Shown piece by piece: positions 28,034 to 36,451 of a stretch of DNA of 64,000 nucleotides. The DNA is taken from contig CALBOE010000006.1 of the NCBI GenBank assembly GCA_937896905.1, forward strand, positions 124,001 to 188,000, given 5' to 3'. Under the pieces are notes generated by a model. That model did not search any database, was not told the DNA's origin, and saw only the letters and a program-made list of their open reading frames with translations. The stretch is from an uncultured Clostridia bacterium. GTDB lineage: Bacteria > Bacillota > Clostridia > Christensenellales > UBA1242. Every line of letters starts with the position of its first letter. Within the stretch, counting starts at the first letter, position 1. A program made the translations under genes and the position numbers.

Positions 28034-28820
28034 ATTTGTTTTTTTTAGTTGTGATTTTCGATACAACTTCTTTTGATATTTGCCCGCCTTCGAAAGCTCT
28101 TAAAATTTCTATTGGAAGGGCAAATATAATTGTGTTTGATTGATCGGAAGACACATCATTGATAGTTGCCAGAGTTCTTAAATGAAGGGCACCTGGGCTG
28201 CTAGACAATTTTTGAGCAGCGGCAGCAAGGTTTTTAGAGGCTTCCAATTCCCCTTCTGCCTTTGTAATAACCGACAATTTTTCTCTTTCTGCCTCGGCAA
28301 CTTTTGCCATTACTCTTTTCATTTCTCCAGGAAGTGACACGTCTTTCAATTCAACGTTTTGAATTTTAACGCCCCACTCGTCTGTTGCCTTGTCAACAAT
28401 TTCACAAATGTTGGCAGATATTTGTTCTCTTTGTGTTAACAAGTCGTCAAGAGAAACTGAACCAACAATGTTTCTCATGGTTGTTTGAGCAAGTTGAGAA
28501 ACCGCATAATTAAAGTTTTCCACAGCCAACACTGCTTTTTGTGCATCGAAAATGTTATAATAAATAACCGCATTAATTCTAATAGAAATATTGTCCTTAG
28601 TTATTGTTTCTTGTTCCGCAACATCAATAACCTTTGTTCTAATGTCAATTTTTTTATAGGATTGAAAGATTGGGATTATAATATGCCAGCCTGGCCCCAA
28701 TATCTTTTTGTATTTCCCCATTACAAATTTAACGCCTCTTTCATACTCTTGAATTTGCCTTATAGATGCAAGCAGCAAAACTCCCAAAATAATTGCAACC
28801 GCAATAACAATTTCTAACAT
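28032..28820 (-). CDS. slipin (SPFH/band 7) membrane protein
   Basis: The 262-residue protein has one N-terminal membrane helix (residues 2-20) and then a band 7 domain: QEYERGVKFVMGKYK, LGPGWHIIIPIFQ, VEQET-type IDVAEQETITKDN, and RNIVGSVSLDDLLTQRE. The stomatin-type helix AEREKLSVITKAEGELEASKN follows. Slipins form membrane-microdomain rings and often partner with an NfeD protease, which is not found here. It has its own promoter (TTGACA-18-TATTAT) and a GGAG site. Confidence 0.93.
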   Translation of the reverse strand: MLEIVIAVAIILGVLLLASIRQIQEYERGVKFVMGKYKKILGPGWHIIIPIFQSYKKIDIRTKVIDVAEQETITKDNISIRINAVIYYNIFDAQKAVLAVENFNYAVSQLAQTTMRNIVGSVSLDDLLTQREQISANICEIVDKATDEWGVKIQNVELKDVSLPGEMKRVMAKVAEAEREKLSVITKAEGELEASKNLAAAAQKLSSSPGALHLRTLATINDVSSDQSNTIIFALPIEILRAFEGGQISKEVVSKITTKKNK

Positions 28821-28838
28821 AATTCTCTCCTTTTAGTT

Positions 28839-28868
28839 ATAATAGATCATATCCACCACTGATGTCAA
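28839..28868 (-). promoter_or_regulatory. sigma-A promoter of the slipin gene
   Basis: TTGACA (28863-28868), 18 nt, TATTAT (28839-28844), followed by a short leader with AAGGAG. Confidence 0.6.
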
Positions 28869-28920
28869 GCAAATGTCACTAACATTAACACGCCTAGCCA
28901 CCTTAAACCAGCTAAATCAA

Positions 28921-30330
28921 TTACTTAACCACATCAATTTTTATTAGGTTTGTGCCACCGTTTTGATGCGGAGTGCCACTGGTAATTATAATTTTTTCAC
29001 CAGATATTGCAATTTTATTCTTCTTAACCAAACTATTTGCAATTGCAAACATTTCGTCCGTGCTGTGGAATTCTTGTGTTAACATTGGTTTAATACCCCA
29101 CAACAAATCTAATTGGCGATAGGTTCTTTCTGTTGGCGTTGCACTAACAATGTCAACTGCTGGGCGAAACCTACTAATTGCTTCGGCACTTTGCCCTGTG
29201 TAGGTGAACACAAAAATACATTTGGTTGGTTGCATAAAACTGGCATCAACAACACTGTGCGAAACCACATCCGTAGTGTTGTTCATTGGGTATAAAGTGC
29301 TTGCAAAGTTTTCAAAAAAGTTAATGTTTTTTTCAGTTTCGGCAACAATTTTAGACATAGATTTTACAGCTTCAACTGGGTGTTTTCCTGCTGCAGTTTC
29401 TCCAGAAAGCATAACCGCAGAAGAACCATCATACACCGCATTTGCAACATCGCTAACTTCAGCTCGTGTTGGCCTTGCTGACGTAATCATACTTTCCAAC
29501 ATTTCAGTAGCCGTAATTACTGGTTTACCTTGCAAATTTGCCAAATGTATCATCTTCTTTTGTATGCTTGGAAGTTTTTCTATTGCAACCTCAACTCCCA
29601 AATCGCCCCTTGCAACCATAAGCCCATCGGCAGAAGAAATTATTTCGTTTAAGTTTTTAACGCCCAAAGCAGATTCCACCTTGGCAATAATTTTTAAACT
29701 TCCCCCATTTTTGGCTATAAACGTGCGCAAGGTTTGCACATCTTTTTCACAGTTAACAAAACTTGCAGCAACAAAATCTGCATCATTTTTAATTGCCCAC
29801 AAAATGTCGTCCTTATCTGCTGCGTTTAGGTATGGAACAGAATACTCAACACCCGGCACCGCCAAACTTTTAAAGTTTGCAATTTTACCAGAATTAAGTG
29901 CCTTTGTTACAATATCCTTTCCTTTAACATCAATAACTTTGAATGCTATTAGCCCATTGCAAGCTAAAATTTTGTTGCCAATTTTAATGTTATTAATAAT
30001 TGCAGGTTGTGTTAAGCTAACCATTGTTTCATCGCCTTCAACTTCCCTTCCTGTAAACACAAATTGTTGACCTCGAACAATGTTAACACTTCCATTCTTA
30101 AAGGTTTTAACACGAATTTCTGGCCCACGAGTATCTACCATAAGCGGAAGAGGAAGTTTAAGTTCTTTTCTAACCCTTTTTAAATCCTTAGCAATATTAT
30201 CCATATCTTGCCTTTTAGCGTGCGAAAGGTTAATTCTAAACACATTAACCCCAGCAAGTGCAAGTGCTTTAATTTTAGAGTACCCAAAGCAAGCTGGCCC
30301 TAAAGTTGCCACAATTTTTGTTTTTCTCAT
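28921..30330 (-). CDS. pyk: pyruvate kinase
   Basis: Pyruvate kinase makes pyruvate and ATP from phosphoenolpyruvate and ADP. The 469-residue product shows MRKTKIVATLGPA, FRINLSHAKR, MVARGDLGVEV (metal site), KPVITATEMLESM and RPTRAEVSDVANAV. It ends after the effector domain and lacks the PEP-utilizer-like tail found in many Bacillus enzymes. The start at 30330 follows AAGGGG; the ORF extends upstream to 30363 with residues unlike the family. An AT-rich leader carries a TATAAT (30377-30382) with a weak -35. Confidence 0.96.
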   Translation of the reverse strand: MRKTKIVATLGPACFGYSKIKALALAGVNVFRINLSHAKRQDMDNIAKDLKRVRKELKLPLPLMVDTRGPEIRVKTFKNGSVNIVRGQQFVFTGREVEGDETMVSLTQPAIINNIKIGNKILACNGLIAFKVIDVKGKDIVTKALNSGKIANFKSLAVPGVEYSVPYLNAADKDDILWAIKNDADFVAASFVNCEKDVQTLRTFIAKNGGSLKIIAKVESALGVKNLNEIISSADGLMVARGDLGVEVAIEKLPSIQKKMIHLANLQGKPVITATEMLESMITSARPTRAEVSDVANAVYDGSSAVMLSGETAAGKHPVEAVKSMSKIVAETEKNINFFENFASTLYPMNNTTDVVSHSVVDASFMQPTKCIFVFTYTGQSAEAISRFRPAVDIVSATPTERTYRQLDLLWGIKPMLTQEFHSTDEMFAIANSLVKKNKIAISGEKIIITSGTPHQNGGTNLIKIDVVK

Positions 30331-30453
30331 ATAACAATTTCCCCTTTTGCCAAATTTCGGCATAAAATATAATTTAATTATATCACACCATTTTAAAATT
30401 TGAAAATATTTATGTTGAAATTTTGTGCATTTGTGAAAATTTTACAATTTAAC

Positions 30454-30481
30454 TTGAAAAGTTTTATTTTTATGCTATAAT
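30454..30481 (+). promoter_or_regulatory. promoter of ssrA
   Basis: TTGAAA (30454-30459), 16 nt, TATAAT (30476-30481), with the mature 5' end of tmRNA 11 nt further on. Confidence 0.7.
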
Positions 30482-30491
30482 GCTTTTATAC

Positions 30492-30832
30492 GGGGGTGAA
30501 TTAGCTTCGACTGATGAGTTTTGGTTTTATACGCATGTCGTGCGGTGGCACGCTAAACACACAACCCTTGCAATAAACGCAAACAACAATCAATTAGCTT
30601 ACGCTGCTTAATGCTAAGCCGTTAGCCTAACAGTACCGATATGTTAGGGTCTAACGTCAGTTATCGGTTAACATTGCCGTTTGTAGCCTAGCAAATTGCA
30701 ATGAACTAAGTAGGCTAGCCAGCAGTTGGTGTTAATGAAGCAACTGCGCGCGAAAACAGACATTAACTAAACATGTAGTGTATAATTCCACCGCCCACCA
30801 GGACAGGGGTGCAACTCCCCTCACCTCCACCA
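30492..30832 (+). ncRNA. ssrA: transfer-messenger RNA (tmRNA)
   Basis: The ends form the tRNA-Ala-like acceptor: GGGGGTG at 30492 pairs with CACCTCC at 30822-30828, followed by A and CCA. The 5' part GAATTAGCTTCGAC and the 3' GACAGGGGTGCAACTCCCC T-arm are conserved. The tag frame reads GCA at 30579 to the TAA at 30609-30611 and encodes ANNNQLAYAA, added to an Ala from the tRNA part. tmRNA rescues stalled ribosomes with SmpB, encoded 2.5 kb away, and RNase R, encoded beside smpB. Confidence 0.96.
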
Positions 30833-30851
30833 ACTTAAACCACAATCGAAA

Positions 30852-30884
30852 AAAGACAGTTTTTAATTTAACTGTCTTTTTAAC
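30852..30884. terminator. terminator of ssrA
   Basis: AAAGACAGTT pairs with AACTGTCTTT across an 8-nt loop and is followed by TTT. It also overlaps the stop of the leftward immunity-like gene. Confidence 0.8.
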
Positions 30885-31218
30885 TATTATAATCATATGG
30901 AATTTTGTTTTTCTTTTCTCCTAAAAGATTTAAAATATACCCACCTTCTACTTTGCACCACCACTTTGGATTGTTTTTAGGAATACCATCTAGTATATCT
31001 TCATTGGAGCAACCCCTATCTTCAACTAATTCTAAATCTTCAATTTTAATACAAGAATATTTATACCTGTCCTTTTGATTTCCTGTTTCAAAAGCAACAT
31101 AAAACTCATTTTCTCTAATTTCTGGCAACCAAATAATTCCTATTTCGCCTTTAAAAACATTATCTTTTTTATATCTATCTCTATCCACTGTTAACTTTAC
31201 TTTGTCTAAATATTTCAT
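30880..31218 (-). CDS. putative immunity protein, DUF4926-like
   Basis: The 112-residue cytoplasmic protein starts MKYLDKVKLTVDRDRY and continues with GEIGIIWLPEIRENEFYVAFE and IKIEDLELVED, a beta-rich pattern like that of DUF4926 proteins, which often follow toxin-like genes. The C-terminal part (NPKWWCKVEGGYILNL and on) is unlike the DUF. AGGAGG 9 nt upstream supports the ATG at 31218; an earlier in-frame ATG at 31248 is less likely. It overlaps the preceding gene by 4 nt (ATGA), typical of a coexpressed toxin/immunity pair. Immunity is inferred from order and size only. Confidence 0.6.
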   Translation of the reverse strand: MKYLDKVKLTVDRDRYKKDNVFKGEIGIIWLPEIRENEFYVAFETGNQKDRYKYSCIKIEDLELVEDRGCSNEDILDGIPKNNPKWWCKVEGGYILNLLGEKKNKIPYDYNS

Positions 31219-31850
31219 TGTTGCCAACCTCCTATTAAAGTTATACATCTTAATTTACCTTCTGGGAAAATTATAAATGCTGATTTAACTTCATATTCTT
31301 TTTTCATTTTTTCATTTTTACCTGGAATTGTAATTGTTAAATTTATTTGATAACCAGCTCTTGTATGCTTTTCTTCATAGTAATTACCTTGTCTATAAGC
31401 ATCTACAACTAAATTTTTAAACATTTTGATAAAATCATTTTTGTCACTATTTTTATAACCCCAACTTTGAAATAAACCAAGCTTGTCTTTAAAAAAGAAG
31501 TTTATTTTGCCATTATCAATCATAAGTTTAATATCTTTTTCTTTTGGAACATTAATAGCAAATTCTCTACAATGACATTTTGGATGATATAGCCCTCTAA
31601 CTATTTTTAATAGTTTACTTGCAGGAAATAGCGAATAATCCATTTTCTCTGGTTTCTTACGCTCTTCATTTTTAAACCAACATTTATTCACAGTTACACA
31701 TTTCCAACAATGATTACTTGTATATTTTTCATTAACTCCCATTTCATATGGAAACATCTCAATATTATATGGTGAAACTTTATCTTCAACTTTTATCCAT
31801 TTACTAAAACTCGCATTGATTAAATCCTTAAAATCATCTAAAACTCCCAT
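31215..31850 (-). CDS. putative toxin-like protein, DUF6883-like C-terminus
   Basis: The 211-residue protein has a Cys-rich N-terminal half (HCWKCVTVNKCWF, then YHPKCHCREF), which may bind zinc and recalls the HPxCxC end of phage head-morphogenesis modules seen beside toxin domains. The C-terminal part (YEVKSAFIIFPEGKLRCITLIGGW) resembles DUF6883, a domain found in polymorphic toxins. No signal peptide or LXG-type secretion domain is present, so export is unexplained. An AGGAG lies 12 nt before the ATG, longer than usual. Toxic activity is inference; a stand-alone housekeeping role is possible. Confidence 0.6.
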   Translation of the reverse strand: MGVLDDFKDLINASFSKWIKVEDKVSPYNIEMFPYEMGVNEKYTSNHCWKCVTVNKCWFKNEERKKPEKMDYSLFPASKLLKIVRGLYHPKCHCREFAINVPKEKDIKLMIDNGKINFFFKDKLGLFQSWGYKNSDKNDFIKMFKNLVVDAYRQGNYYEEKHTRAGYQINLTITIPGKNEKMKKEYEVKSAFIIFPEGKLRCITLIGGWQQ

Positions 31851-31976
31851 ATTATATCATATCTCCTAAATTTTTAAAAGATATTAGCATAAAATTTTTT
31901 TAATTCATTCCTAAACCTGACATTTAGAAAATTTTTTAAATGTTTTTTTTCGACGGACGTTTAACTTGCTCCACCA

Positions 31977-32004
31977 AAAAAACACCTATTTCTAGGTGTT
32001 TTTT
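31977..32004 (-). terminator. terminator of the 60-aa gene
   Basis: AACACCTA pairs with TAGGTGTT around a 4-nt loop, extended by A-T pairs and a T run in both directions. It lies just past the stop of the small gene. Confidence 0.75.
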
Positions 32005-32006
32005 TA

Positions 32007-32189
32007 TTAGTCTAACATTAAGGTTTTTGTTTCTTTAACCACTTGTGGTTGTTCAACAACAGCCTGCTTGTTAAGCTGTTCACGTTTAACTTTGTTTTTG
32101 CTTTGTGCAAGTTTAAGTTTAGATTGGCTTGCGTTTGCAGCTAATTTAAATCTTTTGTTTTTAATCATTTCGGTTATTAAATTTCTCAT
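32007..32189 (-). CDS. small basic protein of unknown function
   Basis: The 60-residue product is Lys/Gln-rich (MRNLITEMIKNKRFKLAANA and on) and probably helical, with no membrane segment. An AAGGAG site 5 nt before the ATG and a terminator right after the stop make it a plausible real gene despite its size. No family was recognised. It sits between the toxin-like pair and the collagen-like gene. Confidence 0.55.
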   Translation of the reverse strand: MRNLITEMIKNKRFKLAANASQSKLKLAQSKNKVKREQLNKQAVVEQPQVVKETKTLMLD

Positions 32190-32251
32190 GTCTGCTCCTT
32201 ACTTCATATTAGCACAACAGCTAAATTCTGTCAACATTTCAACAAACAAAA

Positions 32252-32280
32252 GCAAGCCAATTCCGGCCTGCTTTTATTAT
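32252..32280 (-). terminator. terminator of the collagen-like gene
   Basis: On the minus strand AAAGCAGGCC pairs with GGCTTGCTTT (one G-T pair) with a short loop, followed by TTGTTTG. It directly follows the stop codon. Confidence 0.7.
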
Positions 32281-32283
32281 TTT

Positions 32284-33189
32284 TTAACCTATTTTTTGAA
32301 CAAGTAAATACGTGTTGGTGTAGGTGTTAGGGTTTGGCTCTGTTGCAACATTCGTTTCTAAACCAACCGTTGTTCCTTCTTCTGCCAAAACTAAATATTC
32401 GCCAGTTAGCACAGTGTTTTGATTGGCATTACCATTCCTTGTTGTGCTTGGAACAACCACCCCATTTATGGTTAAGGAAATTGTTGCCACGTCTGAACCC
32501 ATACTTTCCGCCGTTGTTCCAAATCTAACCAAATATGTGCCAGCAGTAAGTTCAACATTGTTGTTTGTTGTGTTAAGCACTATATCGGTTTGGCCTGATG
32601 GCGAAGTGCTGGTTTGAGCTAACACTAACTGTTCTGCTGAGGCGGATGGTATTTCAAACAATGAAACCGCTGTTGTTGCAGCTTCTCCCGCAGGACCAGT
32701 AGGACCTGTTGGTCCAGTTGGTCCGGTTGGGCCTGTGGCTCCTGTTAAACCAGTTAATCCCGTAGGGCCAGTTGGACCCGTTAAACCAATTGGGCCAGTA
32801 GGGCCTGTAGGGCCGGTAGGTCCCACTCCGCCAGTGGCACCTGTTGCACCCGTAGGACCGATTGGACCGGCTGGACCGGCTGGACCTGTTGGGCCGGTGG
32901 CTCCCGTTAAGCCAATTACTCCCGCTGGGCCGGTTGGGCCGGTTGGACCGATTGAACCAACTCCGCCGATAGCTCCCGCAGGACCTGTTGGACCAGTAGC
33001 ACCAGTTGCGCCAGCCGGGCCGGTTAATCCTGCCGGACCTTGAGGGCCTTGCGGACCTGTTGGACCTGTTATGCCGGTGAATATAATTCTATCTATATTA
33101 TTACCACCTCTATTTGGCCAGTATGGTGGAATTGGGCGATTGCCACAACAGCAATTATTTCGATTATCATTACAATCAAAAATGCTCAT
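32284..33189 (-). CDS. collagen-like (BclA-type) surface protein
   Basis: The 301-residue protein has a Cys/Asn-rich head (CNDNRNNCCCG at residues 6-16), then 44 uninterrupted GXY triplets (about residues 39-170, mostly GPT, GPA and GAT). A 130-residue C-terminal beta domain follows (from AVSLFEIPSA to LLVQKIG), like the C1q/TNF-type head of Bacillus BclA. Such proteins form the hairy nap of the exosporium or coat. With yabPQ nearby, a spore-surface role is a good guess. The triplet region is G/C-rich compared with its neighbours. A GGAG site precedes the ATG. Confidence 0.92.
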   Translation of the reverse strand: MSIFDCNDNRNNCCCGNRPIPPYWPNRGGNNIDRIIFTGITGPTGPQGPQGPAGLTGPAGATGATGPTGPAGAIGGVGSIGPTGPTGPAGVIGLTGATGPTGPAGPAGPIGPTGATGATGGVGPTGPTGPTGPIGLTGPTGPTGLTGLTGATGPTGPTGPTGPTGPAGEAATTAVSLFEIPSASAEQLVLAQTSTSPSGQTDIVLNTTNNNVELTAGTYLVRFGTTAESMGSDVATISLTINGVVVPSTTRNGNANQNTVLTGEYLVLAEEGTTVGLETNVATEPNPNTYTNTYLLVQKIG

Positions 33190-33261
33190 ATTTCTCCTTT
33201 ACGTGGGCAAGAAATTGCATCTCGCCTATTGCATTTTATGCAAAACAAGGAAAAATGTTAA

Positions 33262-33286
33262 AAAATCCCCACAAATGGGGGATTAA
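33262..33286 (-). terminator. terminator of smpB
   Basis: On the minus strand AATCCCC pairs with GGGGATT and is followed by six T residues. It ends the secG-rnr-smpB transcription unit. Confidence 0.75.
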
Positions 33287-33288
33287 TT

Positions 33289-33732
33289 TTAGTTTTCTTG
33301 CCTTATTCTTCTTTCAGCATCTCTTTTTTTAATGGTTTCACGTTTGTCATACAACTTCTTGCCCCTAGCCACAGCAATTTCCACTTTAAGGTTGCTATCG
33401 GTAAAATAGGATTTAATTGGAACAAGCGTTAGATGTTCTTGTTCTATTTGTTTTTTAATTTTTTCAATTTCAGCCTTGTGAAGAAGAAGTTTTCTATCTC
33501 TTCTTGAAGTGTCGCCCATTCTGCCTGCGTCGAAAGAATTTGCATATTGTTTAACAAAACTATTCCTTAAAAAGCATTCGTCATTTTTAATAAATCCGTA
33601 ACAATCGTTTATTGAAAAATGCCCTAATCGAACAGATTTAATTTCGTCGCCATTAAGCACAATTCCTGCTTCGTAGGTTTCTAAAATTTCGTATTCAAAC
33701 CGTGCTCTACGGTTTTCTGCAACTAATTTCAT
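33289..33732 (-). CDS. smpB: SsrA-binding protein SmpB
   Basis: SmpB carries tmRNA into stalled ribosomes. The 147-residue protein has the OB-fold signature: ENRRARFEYEILETYEAGIVL, GDEIKSVRLGHFSINDCYGFI, LRNSFVKQYA and the basic tail with ARGKKLYDKRETIKKRDAERR. The length is normal. It lies 8 nt after rnr, with AGGAAG before the ATG. Normally ssrA follows; here accessory genes lie between. Confidence 0.97.
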   Translation of the reverse strand: MKLVAENRRARFEYEILETYEAGIVLNGDEIKSVRLGHFSINDCYGFIKNDECFLRNSFVKQYANSFDAGRMGDTSRRDRKLLLHKAEIEKIKKQIEQEHLTLVPIKSYFTDSNLKVEIAVARGKKLYDKRETIKKRDAERRIRQEN

Positions 33733-33740
33733 ATTCTTCC

Positions 33741-35975
33741 TTATTTCCTCTTACTGTTTTTATTTCCTTTTCCACGTTTTGCGGTTTGGCTGACAGATTT
33801 AGAAAAGTTTCTTTGATGTGCGTTTTTTGCAAAGTTACTATCTGCACCTTTCCTTTTGTTAATAACATATCCGCCCGAATTTTGTTCAACACCTGCCAAA
33901 GTGAAATCTATTTGCCTTAACATTGTGTTGGTTTTTGCAACAATAATTTCCACGCTATCGCCAATTGTGTAGCTATGTTTATGCCCACGAAGCGATAAAC
34001 TTAAATTGTTATACTCATATTCGTCTAGCGGCAAATCTTCAATTCTAACAAGCCCCTCAACACCATTTTCAAGTTCAACAAAAACACCAAACTCTTGCAC
34101 GCCAGAAATTGTGCCAACAAACTGTTGCCCTAGGAACTTTGACATATACAGTGCTTTTTTATAGTCGTCAACCTCACGTTCTGCTTCATCGGCATTTTTT
34201 TCTGTGGTGCTACTTTGTTCGCACGCTTTTTCCACAACAGAAGCATATTTCAATTTAACCTCGCCTTTTGGCACGCCATTTAAAAGCATTTTTATAATTC
34301 TATGAATCATAAGGTCTGGGTAACGCCTAATTGGGCTGGTGAAATGGCAATAGAACTCGCTTGCAAGGCCAAAATGCCCCAAACAAGTTGAAGCATACCT
34401 GGCTTTCATCATACTTCTTAAAACTAGCTTTGTTAAGGTTGTTTCTTTACTGTCGCCTTTAATACTTTCAAGAATTTTTTGATATGAACTTGGTTTGTCG
34501 CCATCTATTTCAAGCTGATTACTTACACTCATATTTGTTAAAAGTTTAGAAAGAGCAGTAACTTTATCTGTATCTGGTTTTTCGTGCACACGATAAACAA
34601 ATGGCACAGCCATATCATAAAACTTTTTAGCAACAACTTCATTGGTTAATACCATTAAACTTTCAATAATTTCATGAGCCTCGTCTTGCACACGCTTTTC
34701 AATGCTAACAATTTCGCCTGCCTCGTTTTCTAAAATGAAAGGTTCTGGCAAGTTCATTCTAATTTCTCCACGCGCATGTTTAATTTCTTTAAGTTTTGCA
34801 GATATATTTCTGTATGCCATAATATCGCTATAAACATCGGCATATTTTTCAATTAAAAATTCATCGCCTTCTAAAATGTTTTTAACTTCGGTGTAGGTCA
34901 TTCTGTGCGAACTTTTAATAATTCCTTCCACAATTTTAGAAGATTTAACATTGCAATTAGCATCTAACTGCATAACAACTGTTAAAACTAAACGATTAAC
35001 ACCTTCGCTTAACGAGCAAATTCCGTTTGAAATTTCCTTTGGCAGCATTGGAATAACTTGGTTTGGAAAATAAACACTTGTTCCACGTTTAAACGCTTCT
35101 TTATCTAGGGCAGAATTCTCAACAACGTAATGTGAAACATCTGCAATGTGAACATATAAATTATATCCACCATTTGGCAAAATTTCAATCGACAACGCAT
35201 CGTCAAAATCTCTTGCATCTTCGCCGTCTATGGTAATAACTTTATGTTCTGTAAAGTTTTCCCTATGTTTAAATTTTTCCACTTTAACAGTTTGTGGAAT
35301 GCTTCTTGCTTCATTTAAAGTTGCCCCTTCAAACCTTTCGTGCAAATTGTATGAACGAATTATTGAAAGTTGTTCTGCTTTTGGAGTGTTTGCCTTGCCT
35401 AAAACTTCAATAATTTTACCGCGCAACAACTTGGTTTCTATGCTGTTAAGGTCCAATTCCACCCAAACTTTGTCGTTGTTTTGAGCATTGCCCGCCTCGC
35501 CTTTATAAACCCTAATTTGCGGCAATTTAACGTCGTCTGGGAAAACAACATTCTTGCTTTTGCCAACAATATATGTTCCAACAACTTTTGTGGTGTTTCG
35601 TTGAAGAACTTTAACAACACTCCCCTCAATTGCCTCGTCACTTTTTCGGTTGGTTATTTCCACCAAACAATCGTCACCGTCAAACGCACCATTAACTGCA
35701 TATGCTGGAATAAAGAAATCTGGGTAACCTTCCACTTGAGCAAATCCATACCCCTTTTTGTTAAGCACCAATTTTGCTTTAAAATATCCGCGGTCGGCAG
35801 AAATGGAAACTTTGTTTTTATCGTCTAACACTAAATCGCCCGAATGCAGAAGCGCAACAATTTCGCTTTTAATATCAAGTTCGTTTTTGTTGGTTATTTT
35901 TTTCAGTTGCTTTGCCAAAGCTTCAACCGTTAAATAAATTAATTTATGCTGTCTAATAAGTTTAATCAATTCCAT
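33741..35975 (-). CDS. rnr: ribonuclease R
   Basis: RNase R is a processive 3'-5' exoribonuclease that degrades structured RNA, including non-stop mRNAs freed by tmRNA. The 744-residue protein has an N-terminal winged-helix region, cold-shock domains, the catalytic RNB domain with TIDGEDARDFDDALSIE (metal-binding Asp residues), RRYPDLMIHR and a C-terminal S1 domain ending in a Lys/Arg/Gly-rich tail. The ATG at 35975 has no ribosome site; a promoter (TTTACA-17-TAAAAT) ends 8 nt upstream, so the leader is about 2 nt. Confidence 0.97.
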   Translation of the reverse strand: MELIKLIRQHKLIYLTVEALAKQLKKITNKNELDIKSEIVALLHSGDLVLDDKNKVSISADRGYFKAKLVLNKKGYGFAQVEGYPDFFIPAYAVNGAFDGDDCLVEITNRKSDEAIEGSVVKVLQRNTTKVVGTYIVGKSKNVVFPDDVKLPQIRVYKGEAGNAQNNDKVWVELDLNSIETKLLRGKIIEVLGKANTPKAEQLSIIRSYNLHERFEGATLNEARSIPQTVKVEKFKHRENFTEHKVITIDGEDARDFDDALSIEILPNGGYNLYVHIADVSHYVVENSALDKEAFKRGTSVYFPNQVIPMLPKEISNGICSLSEGVNRLVLTVVMQLDANCNVKSSKIVEGIIKSSHRMTYTEVKNILEGDEFLIEKYADVYSDIMAYRNISAKLKEIKHARGEIRMNLPEPFILENEAGEIVSIEKRVQDEAHEIIESLMVLTNEVVAKKFYDMAVPFVYRVHEKPDTDKVTALSKLLTNMSVSNQLEIDGDKPSSYQKILESIKGDSKETTLTKLVLRSMMKARYASTCLGHFGLASEFYCHFTSPIRRYPDLMIHRIIKMLLNGVPKGEVKLKYASVVEKACEQSSTTEKNADEAEREVDDYKKALYMSKFLGQQFVGTISGVQEFGVFVELENGVEGLVRIEDLPLDEYEYNNLSLSLRGHKHSYTIGDSVEIIVAKTNTMLRQIDFTLAGVEQNSGGYVINKRKGADSNFAKNAHQRNFSKSVSQTAKRGKGNKNSKRK

Positions 35976-35983
35976 ACTACATT

Positions 35984-36012
35984 ATTTTATCAACATTCAC
36001 AAAATATGTAAA
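35984..36012 (-). promoter_or_regulatory. sigma-A promoter of rnr, near-leaderless
   Basis: TTTACA (36007-36012), 17 nt, TAAAAT (35984-35989), then 8 nt to the ATG at 35975. The predicted +1 lies about 2 nt before the ATG. Confidence 0.5.
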
Positions 36013-36064
36013 CTTTTTAACAAAGATTTTTTAACAACAAAGAAAATATGCAAAATTTGCAACA

Positions 36065-36092
36065 AAAAAACAGCAAGATTGCTGTTTTTTAT
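36065..36092 (-). terminator. terminator of secG
   Basis: AAACAGCA and TGCTGTTT pair across a short loop and are flanked by A and T runs, downstream of the secG stop. It implies that rnr and smpB start from their own promoter. Confidence 0.8.
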
Positions 36093-36127
36093 TTTTAATG
36101 TAGTTAATTTAATATAATATTCTTCTA

Positions 36128-36430
36128 CTAAAACAATGTTGGAATTTTAACCAAAATAAAGTATAGAATGCTGAAGAATGCAATTACACCTAAAAGAATG
36201 TAAATTAACCTTGTTATTCTGCCTTCACGTGAACCTGATTTGTTTTGAGAATAATAACTATCTTGGTTGCCGGTTATAACATTACTTGTGTTTGCTCCGC
36301 CTGTTATTTGCATGAACACAAGCACAATTAAAGCAATGGCAAGAAGTGCCAATACAATTAAACAAATTCTTTCAAAAACCGGAAAACTTTTTGTAATCCA
36401 TTGAGGGGTGGTGCCTAAAATAAAATTCAT
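36128..36430 (-). CDS. secG: protein translocase subunit SecG
   Basis: The 100-residue protein has two membrane helices (about residues 21-43 and 75-97) joined by a Gly/Asn/Ser-rich loop that contains YYSQNKSGSREG, the SecG layout. SecG assists SecYE during export. The position just before rnr and smpB is that of secG in many Firmicutes. It has an AGGAG site and its own promoter (TTGTCA-17-TATAAT). Confidence 0.92.
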   Translation of the reverse strand: MNFILGTTPQWITKSFPVFERICLIVLALLAIALIVLVFMQITGGANTSNVITGNQDSYYSQNKSGSREGRITRLIYILLGVIAFFSILYFILVKIPTLF

Positions 36431-36451
36431 AATAACTCCTAAAACTGATAT

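Noticed and set aside
29204..30070. Rightward 288-codon open frame
   Set aside because: It is wholly antisense to pyruvate kinase, lacks any known domain and has no ribosome site.
32735..33043. Rightward proline/valine repeat open frame
   Set aside because: It is the antisense of the collagen GXY triplets and repeats only because the gene does.
32252..33261. Collagen-like G/C-rich tract as horizontally acquired DNA
   Set aside because: The base composition follows from Gly-Pro-Thr codons; flanking parts of the gene match the local composition.
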